From: a virus
Length of the DNA stretch: 64,000 bases
Virus record (IMG/VR): IMGVR_UViG_3300047157_000126
Location: 17,729-81,728 of that record
Direction: 5' to 3' (one strand)
In this document: positions 31,534 through 40,462 of the stretch, in pieces
Numbering within the stretch: the first letter of the stretch is position 1
Layout of the letters: every line of letters begins with the position of its first letter
Position numbers and translations under genes: made by a program
Notes under the pieces: model-generated
What the model was told of the DNA's origin: nothing
Databases searched by the model: none
What the model saw: the letters and a program-made list of their open reading frames with translations, nothing else

Positions 31534-31886
31534 GTTGGTTTGACACATGCGACTGTTGTACACCGATGCAACAAGCGTCAGCAGCATTGTTAGATTCTGT
31601 TTTTGAGAAAGCAAAAAAGAAATCAAAACCATTTCACGGTTACAATCCAAACAGACATAGTAGAAGCGGTGGACTAAATGCAAAAGGTCGAGCCAAAGCA
31701 AAAAGAGAAACAGGTGCAAACCTGAAAAGACCAGTTACTAAAAAACCAAGTTCACTAAAACCCGGTAGTAAAGCAGCAAACAGAAGAAAGTCTTTCTGTG
31801 CAAGAATGGGTGGAAGTAAAGGACCGACTAGTAAAGGCGGAAAACTAACACCGAAGGGCGCAGCGCTCAAACGGTGGAACTGTTAA
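31530..31886 (+). CDS. Basic small protein with RKSFCARM motif, 118 aa
   Basis: Contains NRRKSFCARMGGSKGP and ends ALKRWNC, a block known from many marine phage proteins of unknown function (the RRKSFCARM...LRKWNC pattern). N-terminus CDCC plus a helix (ASAALLDSVFEKAKKKS). Strongly basic. Confidence 0.75.
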   Translation: MSWFDTCDCCTPMQQASAALLDSVFEKAKKKSKPFHGYNPNRHSRSGGLNAKGRAKAKRETGANLKRPVTKKPSSLKPGSKAANRRKSFCARMGGSKGPTSKGGKLTPKGAALKRWNC

Positions 31887-31889
31887 TCT

Positions 31890-31973
31890 CATTTGTCTTA
31901 TTATTAATATAGACTCTATACATATATATTAATTATTATATATATACTAATAATAAGATAAATAAGACAAATG
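31890..31973. repeat. AT-rich inverted repeat (13-bp perfect arms)
   Basis: CATTTGTCTTATT (31890-31902) and AATAAGACAAATG (31961-31973) flank 58 bases of nearly pure A/T with its own palindromes (TATATATTAATTATTATATA). It lies just after a stop and before the next operon. Candidates: terminator plus promoter, or a secondary origin. The inner TAATAATAAGATAAATAAG resembles a run near 21,790. Confidence 0.75.
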
Positions 31974-32039
31974 GATAAAAACCTCGGATTTTTACTCAGA
32001 AGGGTTTAAGGTGACCCCATCCGTGGCCTTTCACAAGGT

Positions 32040-32705
32040 GTGTATATGTCTGATACAACAGATTCCGAAATTAGATTGATGGGATTAATAATAAGTCAGT
32101 CTGCATTGATTGGGGTTGCAGTTGCTATTTTTGATTCAAAATTATGGCTAGTGAATGACGAAACATGGATGAATGGGCTAAATTACTCAATGGGCGCTTT
32201 CGCCTTACAAGGTTTAGCATATTATCTATTCAAAATGTTCTTTGAAAGAAATCTTAGAGAACGTGCTAGGATGACCGAGTTTCAAAGACAACATCAATCT
32301 AGGTTCAGGAATATGCAAGTTAACTTTGACCAAAGAAGGTCTGATATGGAATTAAGAAGACAAGAAATGGAATTAGAAAAAGAATTAAGATGGATGCATG
32401 AGAATCCTGATAAGGTTATGTCACCACCTTCATTTTTAACAGAAAATAGAGATGTTAATAATATGGCTAATTTAGGATTAGATTATCATTCTACTTTTAA
32501 TCCCGGCATTCCTACACACAATACTAATATACAACAACCATTAGGTTTAGGAGTCGAATCCGCTAATATGAGAGAAATTTATCAAATGACTGATTCTATG
32601 GTAAAAGATTTACCAACTCCTCCTAAAGATGGAAAGCCAACTCAAAACGCATCTGGCATGAGGTTAAAAAAGGATGGAACACCTGACCTTAGATATAAGA
32701 GTTGA
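32040..32705 (+). CDS. Membrane protein with coiled coil, 221 aa
   Basis: GTG at 32040 follows CACAAG, with an ATG two codons later. Two probable transmembrane helices (LIISQSALIGVAVAIF near 13-30; NYSMGAFALQGLAYYLF near 48-65). Next comes a long charged coiled coil (MELRRQEMELEKELRWMHE). The C-terminal 90 residues are hydrophilic. Confidence 0.8.
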   Translation: MYMSDTTDSEIRLMGLIISQSALIGVAVAIFDSKLWLVNDETWMNGLNYSMGAFALQGLAYYLFKMFFERNLRERARMTEFQRQHQSRFRNMQVNFDQRRSDMELRRQEMELEKELRWMHENPDKVMSPPSFLTENRDVNNMANLGLDYHSTFNPGIPTHNTNIQQPLGLGVESANMREIYQMTDSMVKDLPTPPKDGKPTQNASGMRLKKDGTPDLRYKS

Positions 32706-32710
32706 ACTAG

Positions 32711-32968
32711 ATGGGTAAGATATTCAAAACTCCAAAAGATGATTCAGTAGAAGAAACGCTTAGAGCCATGCATTTGGCTAATACAGTTGATAACGTATAT
32801 GAATGGGGATATGGTTGGATTAGAACTGTTGTGGTAGCAGTTGCTTCGGTTTTTATTATTAGTGCTCTTGAAGCGAATAGTGACTTTTCTTTATGGGAAT
32901 CAACAGTAGAATGGGGTTATCAGCAAATAGCAGATTTTGGCTCTTGGTTAACAAATAAATTTAGTTGA
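32711..32968 (+). CDS. Small membrane protein, 85 aa
   Basis: One hydrophobic segment (IRTVVVAVASVFIISALEA) flanked by aromatic amphipathic stretches. Sits between the coiled-coil membrane protein and the GTPase, so the three may act together at a membrane. Confidence 0.75.
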   Translation: MGKIFKTPKDDSVEETLRAMHLANTVDNVYEWGYGWIRTVVVAVASVFIISALEANSDFSLWESTVEWGYQQIADFGSWLTNKFS

Positions 32969-32987
32969 TTTAAGGTAGGTGATTACT

Positions 32988-33701
32988 TTGAGTATGACTG
33001 GTAGTGTTTTAGTAGGCGCTGCGCTATGGGGTCAAAATATTTACAATGCTTGGCGCCCACGTAGTGTTGGTATTTATGGAACAGCAATGGTAGGAAAAAC
33101 CACTTTGGATTCTTATATGACAACACCGGGAGAGATGTATGATATCCCTATTGATGAAAGAACTGAACATTATAAAATATTAACAAGATATATTTTACCT
33201 AAATCGACTAAAAAAAGAGTATCTTGGAAGGGTGAAAAGCGAGTTGTGAACTCTGCTGATATAGGTGGACAAGAAAGATATTGGAATCTTTGGATAGAAG
33301 ATATGGTATATCGACAAGCGGAAGCGATAATCTATATGTTCGATGAAAGGGCTTTGAAGGGTGGTGCTGAAGGTATGGAGCAAGTTGCAGGATTCAAATA
33401 TTTATGTGATGTTTTAATTTCTCGTAATTATCGTTATAGAAGCATAAAAAGTAGAATAAAAGGTAGAAAATATTCACCTAAACTGATAATGTTAGTCGCA
33501 AACAAAGCAGATAGATTTTTTGATGACAACGCCGCTTTACTTTGGCAACAAGGTAGAATAGGAGAACATAAGGTATTTGACCCCTTTAGAGATGATTTAA
33601 TTCGTTTACAAAAATCAGGAATCAGAACAAAAAGAAGTTTTATGGCTACTAGGATAGGATGGAATGTTGAAATTACAATGTTAGATTTATTAACAATGTA
33701 G
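32988..33701 (+). CDS. Ras/Arf-like small GTPase
   Basis: TTG start chosen for its spacing to GGTGAT; GTG (32979) and ATG (32994) are alternatives. G1 GTAMVGKTT at residues 31-39, G3 DIGGQERY near 91, G4 NKAD near 170, and a G5-like ATRIGWNVE near the end. The DxGGQ form is typical of Arf/Ras-type P-loop GTPases. A short hydrophobic N-terminus (TGSVLVGAALWG) could be a membrane anchor or amphipathic helix as in Arf. About 237 residues, longer than Ras. Partner and role unknown. Confidence 0.85.
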   Translation: MSMTGSVLVGAALWGQNIYNAWRPRSVGIYGTAMVGKTTLDSYMTTPGEMYDIPIDERTEHYKILTRYILPKSTKKRVSWKGEKRVVNSADIGGQERYWNLWIEDMVYRQAEAIIYMFDERALKGGAEGMEQVAGFKYLCDVLISRNYRYRSIKSRIKGRKYSPKLIMLVANKADRFFDDNAALLWQQGRIGEHKVFDPFRDDLIRLQKSGIRTKRSFMATRIGWNVEITMLDLLTM

Positions 33702-33763
33702 TGTGTACCTTTCAAGTGACCTCATCAGTAACCTTTTTGATATGGGTGGTGGTGCGCCAACTA

Positions 33764-33949
33764 ATGGCAAGAGTGAATAATGAGACCACTCTTGTGTCAA
33801 CTGGAGGAGGCTCTAATAGTCTAAGAACAACTGTTCCGATGTGGATAATTGAACAATTTAAACTTACAGCAGGAGAAAAACTAAGTTGGAAGTTTGATGT
33901 TAATGAAGATGGAGAATTGTGTGTAAAGGTGACTCCTCAACAGAAGTGA
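33764..33949 (+). CDS. AbrB-like (swapped-hairpin) DNA-binding protein, 61 aa
   Basis: Start at MARVNNETTLV; a longer upstream reading is less likely. The stretch STGGGSNSLRTTVPMWIIEQ, then FKLTAGEKLSWKF, follows the AbrB/MazE fold (beta strands, SLRvTIP, helix, GD.l.w). Such proteins are transcription regulators in archaea. May control the surrounding late operon. Confidence 0.7.
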   Translation: MARVNNETTLVSTGGGSNSLRTTVPMWIIEQFKLTAGEKLSWKFDVNEDGELCVKVTPQQK

Positions 33950-33953
33950 TAAT

Positions 33954-34907
33954 ATGGTATCTAATTATATCCCCGGTTATAATAATCAACAACAAATTAA
34001 TTCTTTAGGTCATTCTAACGAAACAGCATTAATGGCTCTTGCGGCACAAGGTAATCCTCAATTAAATAGAGCAGTTTTAATGGAACAAGCCGCCGCTCAA
34101 CGTTCTATGCAAGAAATGGCTTCTCAAAAAAACCTAGAAGTCCCTAAAGTTAATTTTTATCCATCAACTCATGGTAATTCTAGAAAAGCCAGAAAACAAG
34201 ATATACGTCAAGCGTATAAATTATTAAGGCCAGCAAAAAGAAGTCTAATTTCTCCAGCAAGACTTTTTGGTAGTAAATATAGGTACAATAAGCAATCACA
34301 TGTTTGTGTGGTAGATGGTTGTGATTGTAAAGAATTAATTCAATACGATAATCTTTACGAGAAAATATGTGACGATGAAACTGGTAGAAGTCTCTGGGAT
34401 ATGTATTGGCAAAATCCAGTTACTGGACAGGCTGAAGCGTTTTTAGCGATGGATAAAGTAACTAGTGGTAGAAAAATGAGGGGTACTTATTGTCCTGAAC
34501 ATTTACATTTATTTCACCTTCTTTGTAAATGGGAAACTGAAGAAGAAAGAGAATATGAAATGAATCCTAATCGTTTACGTGATAAAGTAAAACAAGGTGT
34601 TTCTATTGTTACTGTTCCTGTTAGTGTAATGCAAAAAAATGATGCAGATACACCTTTGATGTTATCGAAGTATGAGCCTTTTTTTGAATTGTTAGAAAAA
34701 GACGCTAGAGCCTATGAAGGAATAAATATCACTCATTATAAAAACCCAGAAACAGGAATAAACGATATTACTACAGTAACATTTGATTTGCGAATATTCC
34801 AAAAAGAATTGTTGGAAATAAATCAACCAACACCTGCTTTTCAACAAATTATTAATCAGCAACCTAATAACACGTCCCCCATACCGAATACACAAGGGGT
34901 GAATTAG
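33954..34907 (+). CDS. Hypothetical protein with zinc site, 317 aa
   Basis: N-terminus Gln/Asn/Ala-rich. A probable zinc site spans CVVDGCDCKEL and YCPEHLHLFHLLC. C-terminus again Gln/Asn-rich. Likely a virion component given its location, but no family is recognised. Confidence 0.8.
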   Translation: MVSNYIPGYNNQQQINSLGHSNETALMALAAQGNPQLNRAVLMEQAAAQRSMQEMASQKNLEVPKVNFYPSTHGNSRKARKQDIRQAYKLLRPAKRSLISPARLFGSKYRYNKQSHVCVVDGCDCKELIQYDNLYEKICDDETGRSLWDMYWQNPVTGQAEAFLAMDKVTSGRKMRGTYCPEHLHLFHLLCKWETEEEREYEMNPNRLRDKVKQGVSIVTVPVSVMQKNDADTPLMLSKYEPFFELLEKDARAYEGINITHYKNPETGINDITTVTFDLRIFQKELLEINQPTPAFQQIINQQPNNTSPIPNTQGVN

Positions 34908-34909
34908 TT

Positions 34910-35557
34910 ATGGTAGGAATATTTGGAAATCCACATCAAACTCCACAATCCACATCTTCTCTCAATTTATCACAAACTGGGGCACCGTTTGGTCAACAAC
35001 ATCAGCAACAATTCGGTTTTGGACAACAACCAGTAGCACAGGGTTTTGTAGCGGGGCTTGGAATGCAAGACCAATATAATCAATTTAATCAATTTGCTCA
35101 ACAACCTGTAGCCCCTCCTTCTGAAACAGAGATTTTGATGGCTATGCTTGAAACATTAAATCCTGTTGAAAAGTTTATTGTAAGCGCACAAATGCCTGTT
35201 ATGATTGAAATGTTATCTAATATTTCTACATTCTCTTTCCTAAATGTATTAAAAAATGCTAAATTTAAACTAGACGAGGAAACTGGTACTCTTAGTTTAG
35301 ACGTTACAACTCTTCCTTCTGATTTACAAACATTATCTGCTGAAAATATTGTCGCTCAATTAAGTAATTTACAAAACCAATCAACAGCAATTATTCAACA
35401 AGCAGAGATGAGAAGACAACAAGTTTTGGCTATGTCACAACAATCTATGTTGCAGGGCGCGTTAGGTGCGGCGCTTGAAAATCCCGGTATGATGGAAAAC
35501 GTTGGTAATGCTGTTGGTAGTACTGCTCGTAGTTTATTATTCGGAGGTAGAGCATAA
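34910..35557 (+). CDS. Glutamine-rich protein, 215 aa
   Basis: First 70 residues are Gln/Phe/Gly-rich (QQFGFGQQPVAQGFVAGLG), then a helical domain (ETEILMAMLETLNPVEKFIV), then a helix with MRRQQVLAMSQQSMLQ. Probably structural; unknown function. Confidence 0.8.
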   Translation: MVGIFGNPHQTPQSTSSLNLSQTGAPFGQQHQQQFGFGQQPVAQGFVAGLGMQDQYNQFNQFAQQPVAPPSETEILMAMLETLNPVEKFIVSAQMPVMIEMLSNISTFSFLNVLKNAKFKLDEETGTLSLDVTTLPSDLQTLSAENIVAQLSNLQNQSTAIIQQAEMRRQQVLAMSQQSMLQGALGAALENPGMMENVGNAVGSTARSLLFGGRA

Positions 35558-35802
35558 TGATGTCAGGAATACCAAACCCAATTAATCAAATGAATGAAAT
35601 GGCATTAGGAATGTGGAGTCCACAACGCAGTGTAATAATTGATATGATAATGGTTCAATTAATTTCTTTGATTGTGATGATGGTAGCAGTTTTATTATTT
35701 AGAGGTGGAGACTTATCAACTAACGAGGCTACATTTTTCGTCTTTGGATTATTCTCTTCGCTTGTGTTTTTAAGTGCGGTTTACGCAAGAATAACACAAT
35801 AG
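35557..35802 (+). CDS. Small membrane protein with two transmembrane helices, 81 aa
   Basis: Two hydrophobic segments (MVQLISLIVMMVAVLLF and TFFVFGLFSSLVFLSAVY) separated by a short polar loop. This topology and length fit a holin or a membrane adaptor; the sequence alone cannot decide. Confidence 0.75.
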   Translation: MMSGIPNPINQMNEMALGMWSPQRSVIIDMIMVQLISLIVMMVAVLLFRGGDLSTNEATFFVFGLFSSLVFLSAVYARITQ

Positions 35803-35843
35803 TGGTAATAATATTGAATAACAAGGTTATCATACGATAATCA

Positions 35844-36530
35844 ATGGACGAAGAGGCGCGTATTACAAAACGCTCTTGTTCCTTTTGTCAACATCCAGAT
35901 AGAGATGGACTCGAAGATGATTTACTTGCGGGTAATATAACTCCTAAACAAATGGACCAAGAGATGGGTTGGCGAGCGAATACTTCTGATAGACATTTTA
36001 GAAATCATATGGGAGAATACCACATGGGTGCTAATCCTAGATGTGTTATTTGCTCCCATGATGACAGGTCTGCTTTTGAGGCTAGATTTTTTACTGATGG
36101 GTCAGAATCGGAGGCTATTGCTCAGGAATTAGATATTGCTGAGAATACTGTGTATCATCACATGAAGCACCACTTTCAACCGTTGGTTAAGAAATCAGCA
36201 GCAGTTGAGGTCGCAATTACAGTTGGTCAAGAACTTGGAATACTTAGAAACAATGTCGAAAAACTAAATGATAAACTTTCAGAATTACTTTCTGAGGGTA
36301 GTGTTCATGAAGATGGTTTTGTTAGAGATGCTGTATCATTACATAAAGAAGTAAGAGAATCAATAAAAGACTTAGTAAAATTCAATGATACTTGGGGCAG
36401 TGATACTACAGAGACTACTGTAAATCAAACAATAAATATTTTAAAAGTAGAATTAGCCAAGGAATCTCCTGAATCTTGGAAGAGAATTAAATCTCAATTA
36501 ATCGAATCTGCTGGAGGAGATATAGCGTGA
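35844..36530 (+). CDS. Putative terminase small subunit (duplicated zinc-HTH repeats)
   Basis: Two repeats of about 50 residues, each a C-x2-C pair followed by a helix-turn-helix and a His-rich end: CSFCQHPDRDGLEDDLLAG...HFRNHMGEYH and CVICSHDDRSAFEARFF...VYHHMKHHF. A coiled-coil region follows (LRNNVEKLNDKLSELL). Its order, upstream of the large terminase and portal, suggests the DNA-recognition subunit. Confidence 0.6.
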   Translation: MDEEARITKRSCSFCQHPDRDGLEDDLLAGNITPKQMDQEMGWRANTSDRHFRNHMGEYHMGANPRCVICSHDDRSAFEARFFTDGSESEAIAQELDIAENTVYHHMKHHFQPLVKKSAAVEVAITVGQELGILRNNVEKLNDKLSELLSEGSVHEDGFVRDAVSLHKEVRESIKDLVKFNDTWGSDTTETTVNQTINILKVELAKESPESWKRIKSQLIESAGGDIA

Positions 36531-36925
36531 TTATAATTGATGAGTTATTTGTTTCATCACATCCCGGTTACAGACTATTACATGATAACATAATCATTGA
36601 TGAAAAAAGACTACCTGTGTTTTTAGATTATATTTCTTTAGTGTTCCAAAAGTTTAACTTTTATGTTGAAAAAGAGAATCTACAATTAGTTTTTGGTAGT
36701 GCTATTTTAGAAGTGATTAGGTATCTAAAAACTCTTTGTGAATCTGATGAACCTGAAATTGTTTTTGATACAAGAAGTAAGTTAAGAGAGATTTTACCAA
36801 GAATAAGAGGTGAATTAAAATTAATGGGAAGTTGTTTTCTTGACCCACCTAGCATCCAACAGTTCTATGAAGACATAGCCTCTGCGTTACAGCGCTCTAG
36901 TGAGTATCTTATGGGGGATTATTGA
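36527..36925 (+). CDS. Hypothetical protein, 132 aa
   Basis: An alpha/beta protein (IIIDEKRLPVFLDYISLVFQ; EIVFDTRSKLREILPRIRGE). Overlaps neighbours on both sides. Unknown; probably a packaging or head accessory protein. Confidence 0.75.
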   Translation: MIIIDELFVSSHPGYRLLHDNIIIDEKRLPVFLDYISLVFQKFNFYVEKENLQLVFGSAILEVIRYLKTLCESDEPEIVFDTRSKLREILPRIRGELKLMGSCFLDPPSIQQFYEDIASALQRSSEYLMGDY

Positions 36926-38157
36926 TGACTGAAGGTATGATGGGTAGAGGTTCTGATACCAGAATGTACGCTCCTCGTTCAGAATCGTCTATTATGTTCA
37001 GAAATAATGACGGAGATGGAAGTTATAATCCCGGTGACCCTCGTTATGAAGATATGGAAAAAGAGAAGAAAAGAAAAGAAAAGGAGAAACACGATAAAAA
37101 ACTTCGTAGAAGAAAACATATCAAAGTGAAACCGGGTATTTTAAGAAATGTTGGGGACGAAGAAGAAGATGAAGAAAGAGAAGATGACTCCGACAAATAT
37201 GATGCAGACAGAGAGACTCACTTACAAACAGGTGCTGCGGGTAATTTTGGCTTTTTATCTAGTTTAGCAGGTGGAGCAAAAGGCCCCGGCGTTGGTAGAG
37301 GTGAACTAATTTCTACTGGCGAACCTATGGCTGCTGCTTGGTCTGAATTAAGGAAAGCAAAAACTAAGAAACAGAGAGAAAAACAAAGTAAAAAAGAGTC
37401 TAGAAAAAAAGGTCGTCCAAGCACTGGTGAGTTCAAAAAACCAAAAGGTGGCTATTCCCCTAAGTCTGCAACATCTAGAAGAGCAAAAGCACTGTCAAGA
37501 AGTTTAGGTGGTTCTAAGAAAACTGGGTTAGGTAGAGCACACTTGGCAGTTGAGATGTCTCACCGTGGGCTGAAAACAAAACAACCTATGAGATTAGAAG
37601 ACCCTAGAAAATATGCAAGTTTTATGGCAAGACAAGGTTCTATGGCACAACAAGGCCAAGTAAGAACCCCAGCATCACCTACACCAGCATCAGTAGTTGG
37701 CTTTTCAGGAAGAGTACCTAAACCTAAACTAAAACCAATGAGACCTCCACCAATTCAACCACCAAGAATCGCTGGTGCTCCACATTTGGCTATGGGTGGT
37801 GGGGCTTCTGGTATGCCAGCACCCCCACCACCAATGCCTGTTATGACAAGTGAAGATGTGTTTATTGGCTCAGAATTACAAAAAAGAAGAGGTGGTTTTG
37901 ATTGGGCTACCGTACAAGAATTAAGACAATTACTCAATAGAACTAGAAGAATCCTTAGAGAAAAAGAAAGTAAGAAGAAAGGATATGGAAATGCTGATAC
38001 AAGTGGTGCTGGGAGTAATCTACCAAAACACCCTAGTAATGCCCCTAAATCTACAAATAGAAATGAAGGGGCTACAGAAGACGCAAAGACAGACCCTCGC
38101 CACTTCGGAATTGATACAGTCGGTCATGATGTTGGGCGAGGGGGCGCGACACCATGA
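36925..38157 (+). CDS. Basic low-complexity virion protein, 410 aa
   Basis: Charged N-terminus (KEKKRKEKEKHDKKLRRRKH), an acidic patch (EEEDEEREDDSDKYD), basic Ser/Lys/Gly stretches, then a Pro-rich hinge (RPPPIQPPRIAGAP). A tag-like element GEPMAAAWSELRKAK lies near residue 135. Largely disordered; may be an internal or scaffold protein. Confidence 0.75.
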   Translation: MTEGMMGRGSDTRMYAPRSESSIMFRNNDGDGSYNPGDPRYEDMEKEKKRKEKEKHDKKLRRRKHIKVKPGILRNVGDEEEDEEREDDSDKYDADRETHLQTGAAGNFGFLSSLAGGAKGPGVGRGELISTGEPMAAAWSELRKAKTKKQREKQSKKESRKKGRPSTGEFKKPKGGYSPKSATSRRAKALSRSLGGSKKTGLGRAHLAVEMSHRGLKTKQPMRLEDPRKYASFMARQGSMAQQGQVRTPASPTPASVVGFSGRVPKPKLKPMRPPPIQPPRIAGAPHLAMGGGASGMPAPPPPMPVMTSEDVFIGSELQKRRGGFDWATVQELRQLLNRTRRILREKESKKKGYGNADTSGAGSNLPKHPSNAPKSTNRNEGATEDAKTDPRHFGIDTVGHDVGRGGATP

Positions 38158-40394
38158 GAGTTGTAGTTGATTTTTCTAAACCAAAATTAATTTTCAAAGG
38201 TGATGGGAATCACGGCTTCCATCCTGTTACTGGAGAAAGTTACTACTTAGGAAATCATCCTGAATATATAATGCATGGTAACCATGATGATTCTCACCCT
38301 CAAGGTTTTGATAGACCAATGTTTTCTCATTATGGAGATAAAGATGAAGGTACTAAAGGTCAGTGGGGTACTGGTGAATATGGTGAAAAAGTTTGGAGAG
38401 ATGAATTTGGTGTTGACCATATGCATGGTATTGATGGTTTAATTAGAAAAGTAGGTTTTAAATTAAAACAAGCGGGGTCTAAAAAAGACCCTAGAGAAGT
38501 TGTTCAAGAAGCCATTCAAAGATACAACGATGAGAAAACTAAGAGAGGAGACGATAATCATACTTTACCACATGTAGAATCACATGAATGGCGAAAACTT
38601 AAGTTGATGGATTATCAATCTGGAAAAAATAAAGATGAAACTTTAGGAATGAAAATTAGAGGTTCCCATGGTAGTGAGGAAGCAGGGACAGATAGACACA
38701 ATCAGTTCGGTACTGTATTTTCAAATAGTAAAGCACACGGTATACTTGGTAGATTTGGTGAAACATACTCAATACCAATGGCTCATTTCATTAAAGATAT
38801 TTTAGTAGAAGACGGTATTCAATTAGGAAAATATGAAGAGGGTATTACTCATCATAATATATCAGTTGATGATTTAGCGATTAATTCCAATAATGGGAAG
38901 CCTGTTGCTGGTCGTAAAAAAGGAATTTTGGGAGACCAGTTAGGTCCAGAAGGTCAACTATCTGATAAGTTTCTACAAAGAATGGGCCAAGAAAAATTAG
39001 GACAAACAGTTGGTGATATTCATTCTTGGGAGATGATGCGTCATTTACCTGATGTAATGTATTCTACAGGTAAATCGGGTAGAAATGCTGGGATAGACAA
39101 GTTAGCACAAACACTTCTAGAATTAGACCCTAAGAAAATACCACCCGAAGTTTTGAATGAGCCGTTCTTTGCTGATGCTGGTGGAACTTTTACTCTAGGG
39201 CAAGTTATTTCAGATGCAACATTAGCCAATGCAGCAGTTAGAAAATTAAATGAAACACCTGCTGCTTTACATCTTCTTATGGGAGACCCAAAACAAGGAA
39301 TAGCGGGTCAAGTGGTAAACGCATTAAGAGAAAATGTCAATACCCCTGAAGATGCTATGGAGTATAATGATTTTAGAACCCATATAAGCGCTGGTAAACT
39401 AAAGACTAGATATCAATTAGATAGAAGGAAAAAGAGTCACGGCGTTGCTGCCGATTTATACGCCTTTGCAAATTTAATGGGTGAATCTGAACAGGGTGGC
39501 GGTATTAGTGCTATGAGAGATTTAGATTTTGAACATTCTCAACCTTTACATCCTGATGTAGAAGGGCAAAGAAGAATGACTGAACAAGTTGCTAGACTCT
39601 TATCACATCATCATGGACATACACCAGATAGACCGATTTTATCAGCAGAAGAAATGCCTTCTCGTGCTGTTGGTTCTAGACTTAGTTCGGGTATTTCTAA
39701 TCAGGAATTTGGACCACACATTTTAGATAATTATATTCATACAACAAGTCCATCAGTAACTGGTCGAGAATTCTCAAATACCAATGCTAGTTTTACACCA
39801 TCAAGTGATAATTCTACAGAAACAAGAACTGCTACAATTAATCCGGCAGCGAGGAAAAAAGTAGCAGTACAAGAAAGAGCACCTACTCTTGACACTTCTC
39901 CTACAATGGCTGATGCGAGACAGGCTTTCCAATATGCTACACCTGAACAAGTACAAAGAGTATATGCAGCCAGACAGCCTCCGACCCAATATATGGGTGG
40001 GGGCCAAAGAACTCCAGATTTCTCTTCTCCTGAAGCGCAAGAGCGTCTTGCAAGATTCCAATCATCTGTTTCTGACTTAGGACAAGGCAGATTACCACTT
40101 ACATTCAAAGCAGAAGATACTTCTGTAGAAGATAGACTAATCAAAGCAATGGAGAATCTACAGATTAGAGATGCTAGGCTTGATGATAGTGTTCGTAAAT
40201 TATTACCACAGCAGAAGTTAAGTATCTATAGTGAAGATGATATATCATATATGGCTAGTAAAACTCAAATCACAAAAACCGATGTAAAAGCAATTTTACT
40301 TTCTAAGGGTGATTGGAACAGAATATCTAAAACATTCAAAATAGACGAAAGTATCATCAAAGCCGTTAAAGTGGCATTTATGGAGGGATTGTAA
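38154..40394 (+). CDS. Large His-rich virion protein, 746 aa
   Basis: N-terminus with many His/Gly/Asp (HGNHDDSHPQGFDRPMFSHY), central alpha-rich domain (DKLAQTLLELDPKKIPPEVL), a disordered section (TSPSVTGREFSNTNASF) and a helical C-terminus. FKAEDTSVEDRLIKAM may be a prohead-protease-type site. Function unknown. Confidence 0.75.
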   Translation: MRVVVDFSKPKLIFKGDGNHGFHPVTGESYYLGNHPEYIMHGNHDDSHPQGFDRPMFSHYGDKDEGTKGQWGTGEYGEKVWRDEFGVDHMHGIDGLIRKVGFKLKQAGSKKDPREVVQEAIQRYNDEKTKRGDDNHTLPHVESHEWRKLKLMDYQSGKNKDETLGMKIRGSHGSEEAGTDRHNQFGTVFSNSKAHGILGRFGETYSIPMAHFIKDILVEDGIQLGKYEEGITHHNISVDDLAINSNNGKPVAGRKKGILGDQLGPEGQLSDKFLQRMGQEKLGQTVGDIHSWEMMRHLPDVMYSTGKSGRNAGIDKLAQTLLELDPKKIPPEVLNEPFFADAGGTFTLGQVISDATLANAAVRKLNETPAALHLLMGDPKQGIAGQVVNALRENVNTPEDAMEYNDFRTHISAGKLKTRYQLDRRKKSHGVAADLYAFANLMGESEQGGGISAMRDLDFEHSQPLHPDVEGQRRMTEQVARLLSHHHGHTPDRPILSAEEMPSRAVGSRLSSGISNQEFGPHILDNYIHTTSPSVTGREFSNTNASFTPSSDNSTETRTATINPAARKKVAVQERAPTLDTSPTMADARQAFQYATPEQVQRVYAARQPPTQYMGGGQRTPDFSSPEAQERLARFQSSVSDLGQGRLPLTFKAEDTSVEDRLIKAMENLQIRDARLDDSVRKLLPQQKLSIYSEDDISYMASKTQITKTDVKAILLSKGDWNRISKTFKIDESIIKAVKVAFMEGL

Positions 40395-40462
40395 TCGGTA
40401 AAGTTCTGATTCTTAAACAAGGGGGAGCAGCACCAGCAGCAGCAGCCCCTTCCGGTGCTAAT

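Noticed and set aside
39737-40144. 135-aa minus frame inside the 746-aa gene
   Set aside because: Antisense to a convincing long gene, with Cys/Ser-rich composition typical of a shadow frame.
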